From Pseudomonas nunensis (GTDB lineage: Bacteria; Pseudomonadota; Gammaproteobacteria; Pseudomonadales; Pseudomonadaceae): 64,000 nucleotides of DNA. Location of the stretch: NCBI RefSeq assembly GCF_024296925.1, contig NZ_CP101125.1:7183001-7247000 (forward strand), read 5' to 3'. Every line of letters begins with the position of its first letter. Position 1 is the stretch's first letter. Below the pieces are notes generated by a model. It ran no database searches and was not told the origin of the DNA. It was given only the letters and a program-made list of their open reading frames with translations. Shown here piece after piece: positions 1 through 8,120 of this stretch. The position numbers and the translations under genes are program-made.

Positions 1-12
1 AAGATTCATACC

Positions 13-933
13 TCAATGACAACCTGATGACTGCCACACCCGTTGTGCGCTGTGATGCAGGATGCCGTGGCGACGGGCCAGTGCCTGACGGTCCTTGCTG
101 TAGCCGCCGCCGATCACCCCGACTACCGGAATGTCTCGGCCCAGGCAGTGTCGCATCACGCTTTCATCCCGGGCGGCGACGCCTTCGTCGGTCAGCTTCA
201 GGTAACCCAGCGCGTCATCCTTATGCACATCGACCCCGGCGTCATACAGCACCAGGTCCGGTTGGTAGAGCGGCAGCAAATAGTTGAGCGCGTCGTCCAC
301 CACCTTCAAATAATCCGCATCGCCCATGCCCTTGGGCAAAGGAATGTCCCAGTCGCTTTCGGCTTTGCGTGCAGGAAAATTCTTTTCGCAATGCAGGGAA
401 ACGGTCACCGCGTCCGGGGTGTTGTGCAGGATCCGTGCAGTCCCGTCGCCCTGGTGCACGTCGCAATCGAAGATCAACACCCGATTCACCCGACCGCTTT
501 CCAGCAGGTAATGGCTGATCACCGCCAGGTCATTGAAGATGCAGAACCCGGCCGGATAGTCGTAGTGCGCGTGATGGGTGCCGCCGGCCAGGTGACAGGC
601 CAGCCCATGCTCCAGCGCCTGCTCGGCCGCCAGCAATGAGCCGCCAACCGCCCGCACCGTGCGCCGGGCCAGGGCTTCGTTCCACGGTAGGCCGAGGCGC
701 CGCTGGTCTTCGCGGGACAACTCGCCGCTCATATAGCGTTCGATATACGCAGGGTCATGTGCGAGGGCGAGAATCTCTGCCGGACACAGTTCCGGGCGCA
801 GCAGGTCGGCGTCCCGGACCAGACCACTGTCCACCAGGTGATCGCGCAGCAGGCGAAACTTGTCCATAGGGAAGCGGTGTTCCGCCGGAAACTCGGGGCT
901 GTAGTCTTCGTGGTAGATCAAAGGCAGGGGCAT
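13..933 (-). CDS. Histone deacetylase family protein (acetoin-utilization-type deacetylase)
   Basis: A 306-residue protein of the zinc-dependent class II histone deacetylase/acetylpolyamine amidohydrolase superfamily. Visible family motifs in order are GGTHHAH (paired histidines of the active site), FDCDVHQGDGT (zinc-binding Asp and His), YDAGVDVHKDD (second zinc Asp) and GGGYS near the C terminus, and the length suits a bacterial single-domain enzyme. It should hydrolyse an acetyl group from an amide in the cytoplasm; the substrate (acetyl-lysine, acetylpolyamine or another small amide) cannot be told from sequence. The ATG at 933 opens with the usual YHxxY/F-type beginning of the family. 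It is transcribed away from the neighbouring acetyltransferase gene at 1019, from which it is separated by about 85 bases. Confidence 0.93.
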   Translation of the reverse strand: MPLPLIYHEDYSPEFPAEHRFPMDKFRLLRDHLVDSGLVRDADLLRPELCPAEILALAHDPAYIERYMSGELSREDQRRLGLPWNEALARRTVRAVGGSLLAAEQALEHGLACHLAGGTHHAHYDYPAGFCIFNDLAVISHYLLESGRVNRVLIFDCDVHQGDGTARILHNTPDAVTVSLHCEKNFPARKAESDWDIPLPKGMGDADYLKVVDDALNYLLPLYQPDLVLYDAGVDVHKDDALGYLKLTDEGVAARDESVMRHCLGRDIPVVGVIGGGYSKDRQALARRHGILHHSAQRVWQSSGCH

Positions 934-1018
934 GGCTGATTTGTGTAGGAATGCAGGTGGGATGAGTGAAGGATCCTACCAGCGATGTAGACTCGGAGTA
1001 TGGAATTGGAGGGGCACA

Positions 1019-1588
1019 ATGGAGCCGATACTGGAACTTGAAAGCGCACGCTTGCTGTTGCGGCAATGGAGCGATGAGGATTTGCCGGAGTTTGCGGCAA
1101 TGTGCGCCGATCCGCAGGTGATGCGTTATTTCCCCGAGCCCTTGAGCCGACTGGAAAGTGCGTCGCTGATCGGACGGATCCGCGGGCACTTTGCCGAGCA
1201 CGGTTTCGGCCTCTGGGCATTGGAGCGCAAGGACACCGGCGCGTTTATCGGTTTTACCGGATTGGGTGTGGTCGGTTTCGACGCGCCCTTTACCCCGGCC
1301 ACCGAAATCGGCTGGCGCCTGGCCCGCGAACACTGGGGCCTGGGTTATGCCAGTGAAGCGGCGTGGACCGCTCTGCGCTGCGGCTTTGACCGGTTGGCGC
1401 TGAAAGAGGTCGTCGCGTTCACCGCGCAAGCCAATCTGCCGTCGGAGAAAGTCATGCAGGCCATCGGCATGCAGCATGATTCAGCCGATGACTTCGACCA
1501 CCCGAAGCTCGCACCCGAGCATCCGCTGCGTCACCATGTCCTGTACCGCATCACCCGTGAACAATGGCTGCAAACCTTGCATGGATAA
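1019..1588 (+). CDS. GNAT family N-acetyltransferase (RimJ/RimL-like)
   Basis: A 189-residue acetyltransferase. The N-terminal pattern LESARLLLRQWSDED is that of the RimJ/RimL-like subgroup (Acetyltransf_3), which transfers acetyl from acetyl-CoA to an amine, often a protein N terminus or an antibiotic-like small molecule. The frame stays open upstream to 932, but the ATG at 1019 is preferred because GGAGGGG lies a few bases before it and the conserved domain begins directly after it. The region around EIGWRLAREHWGLGYASEA is the acetyl-CoA-binding loop. It is divergent from the deacetylase-like gene; a functional link is possible but not shown. The substrate is unknown. Confidence 0.9.
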   Translation: MEPILELESARLLLRQWSDEDLPEFAAMCADPQVMRYFPEPLSRLESASLIGRIRGHFAEHGFGLWALERKDTGAFIGFTGLGVVGFDAPFTPATEIGWRLAREHWGLGYASEAAWTALRCGFDRLALKEVVAFTAQANLPSEKVMQAIGMQHDSADDFDHPKLAPEHPLRHHVLYRITREQWLQTLHG

Positions 1589-1694
1589 GCAGGCGCGGAC
1601 GTTTACAATGGTCGCCATGTTGGCCTGGGCCATTAACTGAATCGACCGCCGCAGCCAAGACTGCGCGGCATTGCTTTGTGTGAGGAGAGCCTGA

Positions 1695-2564
1695 ATGAGC
1701 CAAGTATTGGAAGATCTGGTAGACCTGCTGACCCTGGAACCGATTGAAGAAAACCTGTTCCGTGGCCGCAGCCAGGACCTGGGTTTCCGTCAGTTGTTCG
1801 GCGGCCAGGTGCTCGGCCAGTCCCTGTCGGCGGCCAGTCAGACCGTTGAAGAGGCGCGTCATGTGCACTCGATGCACGGTTATTTCCTGCGCCCGGGCGA
1901 TGCCAAGTTGCCGGTGGTGTATCAGGTTGATCGGGTGCGCGATGGCGGCAGTTTCAGCACTCGCCGGGTGACGGCAATCCAGAAGGGCAACCCGATTTTC
2001 ACCTGCAGCGCGTCCTTCCAGTACGACGAAGAAGGCTTCCAGCACCAGACCGAAATGCCCCAAGTGGTCGGCCCGGAAAACCTGCCGTCGGAACTGGAAC
2101 TGACTCAACAACGCGCGCACTTGATCCCGGAACATATGCGCGAAAAACTGCTCTGCCCGAAACCGATCGAAGTCCGCCCGGTGACCGAGAAAGACCCCTA
2201 CAACCCGCAAGCGGCCGACCCGATCAAGTACGTCTGGTTTCGTGCCGACGGTGCCTTGGCCGATTCGCCGGCGCTGCACAAATACCTGCTGGCCTACGCC
2301 TCGGACTTCGGGCTGCTGACTACCTCGCTGCTGCCCCACGGCAAATCGGTGTGGCAGAAAGACATGCAGGTCGCCAGCCTCGACCACGCGTTGTGGTTCC
2401 ATTCCGACCTGCGCGCCGATGACTGGCTGCTCTATGCGATGGACAGTCCGTGGGCCGGTAATTCCCGTGGATTCTCCCGTGGCAGCGTGTTCAACCGTGC
2501 CGGGCAACTGGTGGCCTCGGTCACTCAGGAAGGCCTGATTCGTCATCGCAAGGATTGGGCATGA
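1695..2564 (+). CDS. tesB: Acyl-CoA thioesterase II
   Basis: A 289-residue double-hotdog thioesterase that hydrolyses medium- and long-chain acyl-CoA to free fatty acid and CoA in the cytoplasm. The length equals that of E. coli TesB (about 286) and landmark segments are present: LFGGQVLGQSLSAA near the N terminus, VHSMHGYFLRPGD, RRVTAIQ, and the C-terminal segment DDWLLYAMDSPWAGNSRGF with the conserved active-site Asp. AGGAG lies shortly upstream of the ATG. Its stop overlaps the start of the following HAD gene by four bases (ATGA), so the two are probably translationally coupled. Confidence 0.96.
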   Translation: MSQVLEDLVDLLTLEPIEENLFRGRSQDLGFRQLFGGQVLGQSLSAASQTVEEARHVHSMHGYFLRPGDAKLPVVYQVDRVRDGGSFSTRRVTAIQKGNPIFTCSASFQYDEEGFQHQTEMPQVVGPENLPSELELTQQRAHLIPEHMREKLLCPKPIEVRPVTEKDPYNPQAADPIKYVWFRADGALADSPALHKYLLAYASDFGLLTTSLLPHGKSVWQKDMQVASLDHALWFHSDLRADDWLLYAMDSPWAGNSRGFSRGSVFNRAGQLVASVTQEGLIRHRKDWA

Positions 2565-3154
2565 GCCTTACCGAGGTGCGGCACTGGGTGTTCGACATGG
2601 ACGGCACCCTGACGGTGGCCGTGCATGACTTCGCGGCGATCCGCGTGGCGCTGGCGATCCCGGCCGAAGACGACATCCTGACCCACCTCGCCGCGCTGCC
2701 CGCCGAAGAAGCTGCCGCCAAACATGCGTGGTTGCTGGAGCATGAACGGGATCTGGCGCTGGGCTCGAAACCGGCACCCGGTGCGGTGGAACTGGTGCGT
2801 GAACTGGCCGGGCGCGGTTATCGCCTCGGCATCCTCACGCGCAATGCTCGCGAACTGGCGCATGTGACCCTGGAGGCCATCGGCCTGGCGGACTGCTTTG
2901 CGGTTGAGGATGTGTTGGGTCGTGACGAAGCGCCGCCCAAGCCGCATCCCGGTGGTTTATTGAAATTGGCCGAAGCCTGGAATGTGCCGGCGAGCGAGAT
3001 GGTGATGGTCGGTGATTACCGCTTTGACCTGGATTGCGGTCGGGCGGCAGGGGCGCGGACGGTGTTGGTGAATTTGCCGGATAACCCGTGGCCGGAGTTG
3101 GCGGATTGGCATGCGGCGGATTGTGTTGAGTTGCGGCGGATGCTTTTCGCTTGA
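2561..3154 (+). CDS. HAD-superfamily hydrolase (phosphoglycolate-phosphatase-like)
   Basis: A 197-residue haloacid dehalogenase-type phosphatase. DMDGTLT near residue 13 is motif I with the nucleophilic and acid/base Asp pair; LGILTRNARE gives motif II (Thr); KPHPGG the motif III Lys; and VMVGDYRFDLDCGRAAG motif IV with the metal-binding Asp residues. The start is the ATG at 2561, which overlaps the tesB stop; a TTG two codons earlier is also in frame. It is likely to dephosphorylate a small phosphorylated metabolite; the natural substrate is not readable. Coupling to tesB suggests they are co-expressed, not that they share a pathway. Confidence 0.92.
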   Translation: MSLTEVRHWVFDMDGTLTVAVHDFAAIRVALAIPAEDDILTHLAALPAEEAAAKHAWLLEHERDLALGSKPAPGAVELVRELAGRGYRLGILTRNARELAHVTLEAIGLADCFAVEDVLGRDEAPPKPHPGGLLKLAEAWNVPASEMVMVGDYRFDLDCGRAAGARTVLVNLPDNPWPELADWHAADCVELRRMLFA

Positions 3155-3178
3155 GTGGTTTGGTGTCTGGTTAATTGT

Positions 3179-3248
3179 CTTCGCGGGCAAGCCTCGCTCC
3201 TACAGTTGGAAATGCACTCCCCTGTAGGAGCGAGGCTTGCCCGCGAAG
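3179..3248. repeat. REP inverted pair
   Basis: Two facing copies of a REP sequence: the left arm reads CTTCGCGGGCAAGCCTCGCT and onward, the right arm is its exact reverse complement, separated by an 18-base loop. It lies between the convergent ends of the HAD gene and the secreted hydrolase gene. Confidence 0.95.
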
Positions 3249-3273
3249 AGGCCCTGTCAGGCAACACAAAAAC

Positions 3274-4233
3274 TCACTGACTGAACAGAACCTTCTGCCC
3301 CTCAGGCGACGTAAACATCCCATCCCCGTTATGCCCGACCCCAGGCACTTCGATCAGGCGCTGATTCACCCCTTGTGGATTTCGCCGCAGCAAATAATCA
3401 AAAAAGTTATGCCCGCGAGCCAGGCGATACGCCCCTTGGGCTTCCGCCTCGCAACCCTTGTCCAGCGCCGGGTGCTGCGGGTCGGTGTCCTGCTGACCCA
3501 GCAGATAAGTCACATCACGCTTGATGTAAACGCTCTCAATCTGCGGCGCCGTTTGCCCGCTGGCATAGATGGGCAGGTCTGTCAGACCATACTTCCAGCG
3601 ATTGAAACCGGTGCAGCGCGCATGATCGAACGCCACCGGCCGCTGCTCGTTGAAGTAGGCGTAGGACGACGGGTTGGCCACCACGTAGCGGATTTTTACC
3701 CCGGCCGCCGTGAGCGCCGGTTGGTCGTGGGCCAGCAGTGCGTAGCGCTGCACCACCTGGCCGCCACCGGAGTGACCGGCGATGACGATTTGCTTCACGT
3801 CCGGAAATTGCCGGCGGTCGCTGAGCCGGTCGATGATTTGGTCGAGGGCGGCGAACGAACTCAGGGCAAACGGTGCGGTGGATAACCCGCCGGCCATCCA
3901 GTCATTCCCCTTCCAGCGCAACACACTGTCCGCCACGGGATGGCGCGTGACGTCGGTTTCATTGAGAAACTGCGGGGCGATCACCAGCGTGTTCGCGCTT
4001 TGCCCGGCCGCTTCAGCCGCCTTCTCGGCGCTGCGACGGTAGGTCTCGGCGTTGCGCAATCGACCATGGATGATGATCAGCACCCGCTCGATTTTCGCCG
4101 GCGCCGGGCCCATGCCCACCGCCATCTCACCTTCTTTCAACAATAGGCGCCCGGGGCTGATCTCTTTGACCCCGTGCTCGTCGGCCTGGGCACTCGCGCA
4201 GGCGATCAACAACACCAACAACCATTTATGCAT
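3274..4233 (-). CDS. Secreted alpha/beta-fold hydrolase
   Basis: A 319-residue protein beginning with a typical Sec signal peptide (MHKWLLVLLIACASAQADE, cleavage likely after AQA). The nucleophile elbow IAGHSGGGQ supplies the catalytic Ser, and a late His lies in VPGVGHNGDGM, so an alpha/beta-hydrolase catalytic triad is plausible. It should act in the periplasm as an esterase or lipase-like enzyme; the substrate is unknown. Its ATG directly follows the TAA stop of the metallopeptidase gene on the same strand (TAAATG), so the two genes form a tight operon. Confidence 0.88.
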   Translation of the reverse strand: MHKWLLVLLIACASAQADEHGVKEISPGRLLLKEGEMAVGMGPAPAKIERVLIIIHGRLRNAETYRRSAEKAAEAAGQSANTLVIAPQFLNETDVTRHPVADSVLRWKGNDWMAGGLSTAPFALSSFAALDQIIDRLSDRRQFPDVKQIVIAGHSGGGQVVQRYALLAHDQPALTAAGVKIRYVVANPSSYAYFNEQRPVAFDHARCTGFNRWKYGLTDLPIYASGQTAPQIESVYIKRDVTYLLGQQDTDPQHPALDKGCEAEAQGAYRLARGHNFFDYLLRRNPQGVNQRLIEVPGVGHNGDGMFTSPEGQKVLFSQ

Positions 4234-5127
4234 TTACAGATTTTTCGCCGCAAAGGTATCGCACTGGCCGACCTGGCCCTGAGCGAAACCGGTTTTGAAC
4301 CAGCGCACCCTTTGCGCTGACGTGCCATGGGTAAAGGAGTCCGGTACGACGCGGCCCTGACCTTGCTGCTGCAAACGGTCATCGCCAATCGCATTGGCGG
4401 CGTTCAGGGCTTCCTCGATGTCACCGGGTTCCAGCCAGTTCAGACGCTTCTGCGCATTGTTGGCCCAGACCCCGGCCAGGCAATCGGCCTGGAGTTCCTG
4501 ACGCACCAGTAAACCACCATCGCCTTCCATCTGCCGACCTTGCTGGCGAGCGGTCTGAATTTTCGCGGAAACACCGAGCAAGGTCTGAACATGGTGTCCG
4601 ACTTCATGAGCGATCACGTAGGCCTGGGCGAAGTCGCCGGCGGCGGAAAAACGCTGCGACATTTCCTGGAAGAACGCCATGTCCAGATAGACCTTCTGGT
4701 CGGCCGGGCAGTAGAACGGGCCGGTCGCGGAAGTGGCCAGGCCGCACGCCGAGTTCACCCGGTTGCTGAACAGCACCAGGGTCGGGTTTTTGTACTGCTT
4801 GCCGGCCTGTTGGAAAATCTGGCCCCAGGTGTCCTCGGTATCACCGAGGATCGAGCGCACGAACTCGGCTTGCTGATCATTCGCCGGTGGCGCCTTGCGC
4901 GTCTGGTTCGTGGCCGGTGCCGATTGCTCGGTCATTTGCCCGGTCAGTTGTCCAAGGATCTGCATCGGGTCCTGGCCGGTGATCCAGCCGATCCCGACAA
5001 TCAACAGGATCGCCGTGAGGCTCAGGCCCTTGCCGCCGCCGAAGCGCATCCCGCCGCCACCACCGCCGACGTCATCACCTCGGGCATCGACCACGTTGTC
5101 GCTGCGTCGGCCTTTTTTCCATAGCAT
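4234..5127 (-). CDS. ypfJ: Neutral zinc metallopeptidase, YpfJ family
   Basis: A 297-residue membrane-anchored peptidase. The N terminus is basic, followed by a Gly-rich segment and a single membrane span around residues 33-50 (SLTAILLIVGIGWITG). VIAHEVGHHVQ is the HExxH zinc motif and the C-terminal FKTGFAQGQ segment is typical of the YpfJ (COG2321) family. The bulk of the protein should lie in the periplasm. It is the first gene of a two-gene operon with the secreted hydrolase at 3274. The physiological substrate is unknown in this family. Confidence 0.93.
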   Translation of the reverse strand: MLWKKGRRSDNVVDARGDDVGGGGGGMRFGGGKGLSLTAILLIVGIGWITGQDPMQILGQLTGQMTEQSAPATNQTRKAPPANDQQAEFVRSILGDTEDTWGQIFQQAGKQYKNPTLVLFSNRVNSACGLATSATGPFYCPADQKVYLDMAFFQEMSQRFSAAGDFAQAYVIAHEVGHHVQTLLGVSAKIQTARQQGRQMEGDGGLLVRQELQADCLAGVWANNAQKRLNWLEPGDIEEALNAANAIGDDRLQQQGQGRVVPDSFTHGTSAQRVRWFKTGFAQGQVGQCDTFAAKNL

Positions 5128-5342
5128 GTGGGAATCCTCGATGTGTACGTGGTGATGAGTGTTGTTGGTGTGTAGGTGCGGCGCCAGTCCGGTCGTCCAT
5201 ATTTCAACGTTAACCAGAAAACTACAGCGTTGTATTGAGCGTCAATCGCGCGGCAAATTCCGTCAGGCGCCGGGTATTTGTCCCAGAGATGGAAGCAGGG
5301 CGTTGTTCGCACACTTTTTTCGTTCGCCTGTGTAAGAATCTG

Positions 5343-5378
5343 GAACCAGGTTCTAAATTGTTGGAATTAAAATTCCAA
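5343..5378. promoter_or_regulatory. Two perfect palindromes just upstream of the EamA transporter start
   Basis: GAACC-A-GGTTC occupies 5343-5353 and TTGGAATT-AA-AATTCCAA occupies 5361-5378. Their centres are about 21 bases apart, two helical turns, so they would present on one DNA face. The second one ends inside the AAAGGA ribosome-binding site of the ATG at 5388. They could be operators for a dimeric regulator or an RNA hairpin controlling translation; which one cannot be decided here. Confidence 0.5.
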
Positions 5379-5387
5379 AGGATTTCC

Positions 5388-6266
5388 ATGACCATCAGCA
5401 CCCCCCTCTCCGGTGTAAACAAACCCTTCAAAGGGATCTTGCTGATCGTTGCCGCGACGTTCCTGTTTTCCAGCCATGACGCGCTGTCCAAATACCTCTC
5501 CGGTTTCTACCCGATCATCATGGTGGTCTGGGCTCGTTACTTGGTGCACACCTTATTGATGGCCGGGATTTTTCTGCCGCAGTCGGGGTTGCGCGTCCTA
5601 CGCACCAAGCGACCTTTACTGCAGTTGGCGCGGGCGTTGTGCTTGCTGGGGACCAGTCTGTTTTTCACCACCGGTTTGTTGTACATCCCCTTGGCCGAAG
5701 CCACGGCGGTCAACTTTCTTGCGCCGGTGTTGGTCACCGCGTTGTCAGTGCCGCTGCTCAAGGAACACGTCACTCGTGGCCAATGGATCGCGGTGATTTG
5801 CGGCTTTATCGGCGTGTTGATCATCGTCCACCCTGGCGGCGAACTGTTCACCCCGGCGATTCTGCTGCCGTTCTGCTCGGCGATGTTTTTCTGTTTCTAT
5901 CAGTTGCTCACCCGCAAGCTCAGCCAGATCGACAGCCCGACCACCAGCAACTTCTTCGCCGGGTTGTGCAACACCCTGGTGATGAGCGCGCTGGTGCCGT
6001 TCTTTTGGCAGGTGCCGACCCTCGGTCATGGGTTGTTGATGCTGGCGTTGGGGAGCTGCGGGATGACCGCGCATTTGTTCCTGACCCAGGCCTTCCGCTA
6101 CGCCGCCCCGGCGCTGCTGGCGCCGTTTGGTTATTGTCAGATTGTGTTTGCCGGGCTGCTCGGCTGGCTGTTGTTTTCCCACACCCCGACCCTGACCACG
6201 GTGGTCGGGATTGCGGTGATTTGTTGCAGCGGGCTGGCGGCGGCTTGGCAGCAGAGCCGCCGGTAG
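5388..6266 (+). CDS. EamA/DMT family transporter
   Basis: A 292-residue integral membrane protein with about ten hydrophobic segments and the duplicated EamA domain of the drug/metabolite transporter superfamily. The first helix contains ILLIVAATFLFSSHDALSKYL and the motif LGTSLFFTTGLLYIPLAEAT in the first repeat is characteristic. The frame is open to 5235, but the ATG at 5388 has AAAGGA upstream and the conserved part begins right after it. Such proteins usually export amino acids, nucleosides or other metabolites; the substrate is unknown. Two palindromes lie immediately upstream (separate entry). Confidence 0.9.
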   Translation: MTISTPLSGVNKPFKGILLIVAATFLFSSHDALSKYLSGFYPIIMVVWARYLVHTLLMAGIFLPQSGLRVLRTKRPLLQLARALCLLGTSLFFTTGLLYIPLAEATAVNFLAPVLVTALSVPLLKEHVTRGQWIAVICGFIGVLIIVHPGGELFTPAILLPFCSAMFFCFYQLLTRKLSQIDSPTTSNFFAGLCNTLVMSALVPFFWQVPTLGHGLLMLALGSCGMTAHLFLTQAFRYAAPALLAPFGYCQIVFAGLLGWLLFSHTPTLTTVVGIAVICCSGLAAAWQQSRR

Positions 6267-6286
6267 GGGATTAACACTGAACGAAC

Positions 6287-6376
6287 TGTGGGAGCGGGCT
6301 TGCTCGCGAAGGCGGTGTGTCATTCAACATTATCGTTGCCTGACACACCGCCTTCGCGAGCAAGCCCGCTCCCACA
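6287..6376. repeat. REP inverted pair
   Basis: TGTGGGAGCGGGCTTGCTCG facing its reverse complement, including the flanking GCGGTGTGTCA extension, around an 18-base loop. It lies between convergent genes (EamA transporter and MFS transporter) and ends 14 bases before the MFS stop. Confidence 0.96.
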
Positions 6377-6390
6377 GGGGGGTGGTGTTT

Positions 6391-7731
6391 TTACTGAGTG
6401 ACGGTAGGAATCTTGCGCGGTGCCATGAAGTACATCCAGATCAGCGCGATGAAGTACATCGCCGGGATCATGGTGAACAGCACGGTGTAGTTGTTATTGG
6501 TGGCCGTCAGGATGTGCCCGACCAACTGCGTCATGAACATCCCGCCAATCGCCGCACACATCCCGCCGAAACCAAACACGGTGCTCATCATGTGTTTAGG
6601 CGTGTAGTCCATCACCAGGCTCCAGATGTTCGCGGTCCAGGCCTGGTGCGCGCCGATGGCCAGGGAAATGGCGGCCACCGCGACCCACAGGTTGCTCGAT
6701 CCGGCCGCCATAATCACGCCGATGATGCAGCAGGCAAACAGGAACATGGACATCAGCCGCGCCTTGATCGGGTTGATCCCGCGACCGATCAGGAACGAGG
6801 ACAGGATCCCGCCGCCGACACTGCCGAAGTCAGCCGTCAGATAAATGATGATCAGCGGGATGCCCATCTGGGTCACGTTGATGCCCAGGTTGTATTGCTG
6901 ATTGAGGAACGGTGGCAGCCAATAAAGGTAGAACCAGAACACCGGCGCGGTCATTGAGTAGGCGAGGGCGAATGCCCAGGTGCCACGCATGCGCAGGATG
7001 GTGGAGAACGATACGCGGGATTGTTCCGGCTCGACTTCCTTCTGGATGTAGTCCAGTTCCGATTGTTTGACGGTTGGGTGATCTTCCGGGTTGAAGTACT
7101 TCAAGGCCCAGAACAGCAACCAGATCCCGCCCAGTGCCGACATGCACAGGAACGCTGCCTGCCAGCCCCATGCGTGAAGGATCAGTGGCAGCAGCATTGG
7201 CGTGAACATCGCGCCGACGTTGGTGCCGGCGTTGAAAATGCCGGTGGCCACGGCCCGCTCGCCGGCCGGGAACCACAACCGGGTGGTTTTCACACAGGCC
7301 GGGTAGTTCGCGGCCTCGGTCAAACCGAGAATAAACCGACAGACCATGAAGCCTGCGGCTGACGTGGCCAGGCCGTGGGCGCCGGTGGCCAGGCTCCACA
7401 GCAGCACTGCGCAGAAGAACACGCGCTTGACGCCGATCCGGTCGATCAACCGGCCTTGCAGCACGAAACCGATGGCGTAGCCGACCTGAAACCAGAAGTT
7501 GATGTTGGCGTAGTCCATCGCCGTCCAGCTCATTTCCTTGGCCAGGATTGGCTGCATCACGCCGAGTGCGGCGCGGTCGATGTAGTTCAGGGTGGTGGCA
7601 AAAAACACCAGGGCCAGCATGCCCCAACGGGTTTTGCCGACGGCCATGGCGCCGCGGATTTTATCGCCGATGCCACCGGAGGCAGGAGTCATGGAGGAAC
7701 GCTCCATGGGAGAGCTTTGAGAAGGAGTCAT
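6391..7731 (-). CDS. MFS transporter (anion:cation symporter type), probable quinate/shikimate-family uptake
   Basis: A 446-residue, twelve-helix major facilitator protein of the anion:cation symporter subgroup (TTLNYIDRAALGV in helix 1, and the loop RLIDRIGVKRVF between helices 2 and 3). The start is taken as the ATG at 7731; a longer open frame to 7836 would add 35 residues with no similarity to transporter N termini. It is divergent from quiC, and the order transporter/quiC/TetR/shikimate-dehydrogenase/aroQ is recalled from P. aeruginosa PA0241-PA0245. That context suggests import of quinate, shikimate or dehydroshikimate; this is inference. An A-rich AAAAATAA lies 14 bases before the start. 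Confidence 0.9.
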   Translation of the reverse strand: MTPSQSSPMERSSMTPASGGIGDKIRGAMAVGKTRWGMLALVFFATTLNYIDRAALGVMQPILAKEMSWTAMDYANINFWFQVGYAIGFVLQGRLIDRIGVKRVFFCAVLLWSLATGAHGLATSAAGFMVCRFILGLTEAANYPACVKTTRLWFPAGERAVATGIFNAGTNVGAMFTPMLLPLILHAWGWQAAFLCMSALGGIWLLFWALKYFNPEDHPTVKQSELDYIQKEVEPEQSRVSFSTILRMRGTWAFALAYSMTAPVFWFYLYWLPPFLNQQYNLGINVTQMGIPLIIIYLTADFGSVGGGILSSFLIGRGINPIKARLMSMFLFACCIIGVIMAAGSSNLWVAVAAISLAIGAHQAWTANIWSLVMDYTPKHMMSTVFGFGGMCAAIGGMFMTQLVGHILTATNNNYTVLFTMIPAMYFIALIWMYFMAPRKIPTVTQ

Positions 7732-7883
7732 GTAGGCCACCCGATTATTTTTATGTGGTGTTCTAGGTCTTTGGTAACCGAGCCTCGGCGGTTGATGGCC
7801 GGACTCAATGTGCAGTGGATGTTGGGCAGTGGACAAAAAATCGTCAATTCGCCAAGGGTCATTGTGTTCGATAATCGCACATA

Positions 7884-7902
7884 AAACTAACTGGCTAGTA
7901 CA
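7884..7902. promoter_or_regulatory. Putative operator, copy 1 of 2 (quiC/transporter side)
   Basis: On the minus strand this reads TGTACTAGCCAGTTAGTTT. The control region of aroQ at 12214-12232 carries TGTACTAGCTGGTTAATTT, identical at 16 of 19 positions. The core ACTAGCCAGT is nearly self-complementary, as expected for a TetR-type dimer, and a TetR gene lies within the cluster at 10125. Confidence 0.6.
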
Positions 7903-7972
7903 CTTTGAATTGCCGTGTGGGAGCTTGGAGCCAATAATTTACCCCAAGAAAACGCGATCCTCGTAGGAGCTG

Positions 7973-8067
7973 TGTAGGAGCTGTCGAGTGAAACGAGGCT
8001 GCGATCTTTTGATCTTAAAAACCAACGTCAAAAGATCGCAGCCTCGTTTCACTCGACAGCTCCTACA
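7973..8067. repeat. Large inverted repeat (second REP-like class)
   Basis: The left arm TGTAGGAGCTGTCGAGTGAA continues through ACGAGGCTGCGATCTTTTGA; the right arm is its reverse complement. Only a short loop separates them. This class differs from the GTGGGAGCGGGCTTG class. It is preceded by an extra partial copy of the left end (GTAGGAGCTG, 7963-7972). Confidence 0.93.
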
Positions 8068-8120
8068 GTCCACCAATCCTCCGTCCTACAGAGGGATGTG
8101 CAATCACCGGGAGTCGAGAT

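Larger units (their letters stand above)
7732..8120. other. Divergent control region between the MFS transporter and quiC
   Basis: 389 bases without a gene. It contains the putative TetR operator at 7884-7902 and a large REP-like inverted repeat at 7973-8067. Any promoters for the two divergent genes must lie here; no convincing -35/-10 pair could be fixed by eye. Nothing resembling a coding sequence is present. Confidence 0.8.

Noticed and set aside
6287..6376. Short palindromic repeats resembling a CRISPR unit
   Set aside because: They are scattered single REP pairs facing each other, not regular direct repeats with unique spacers; no cas genes are present.
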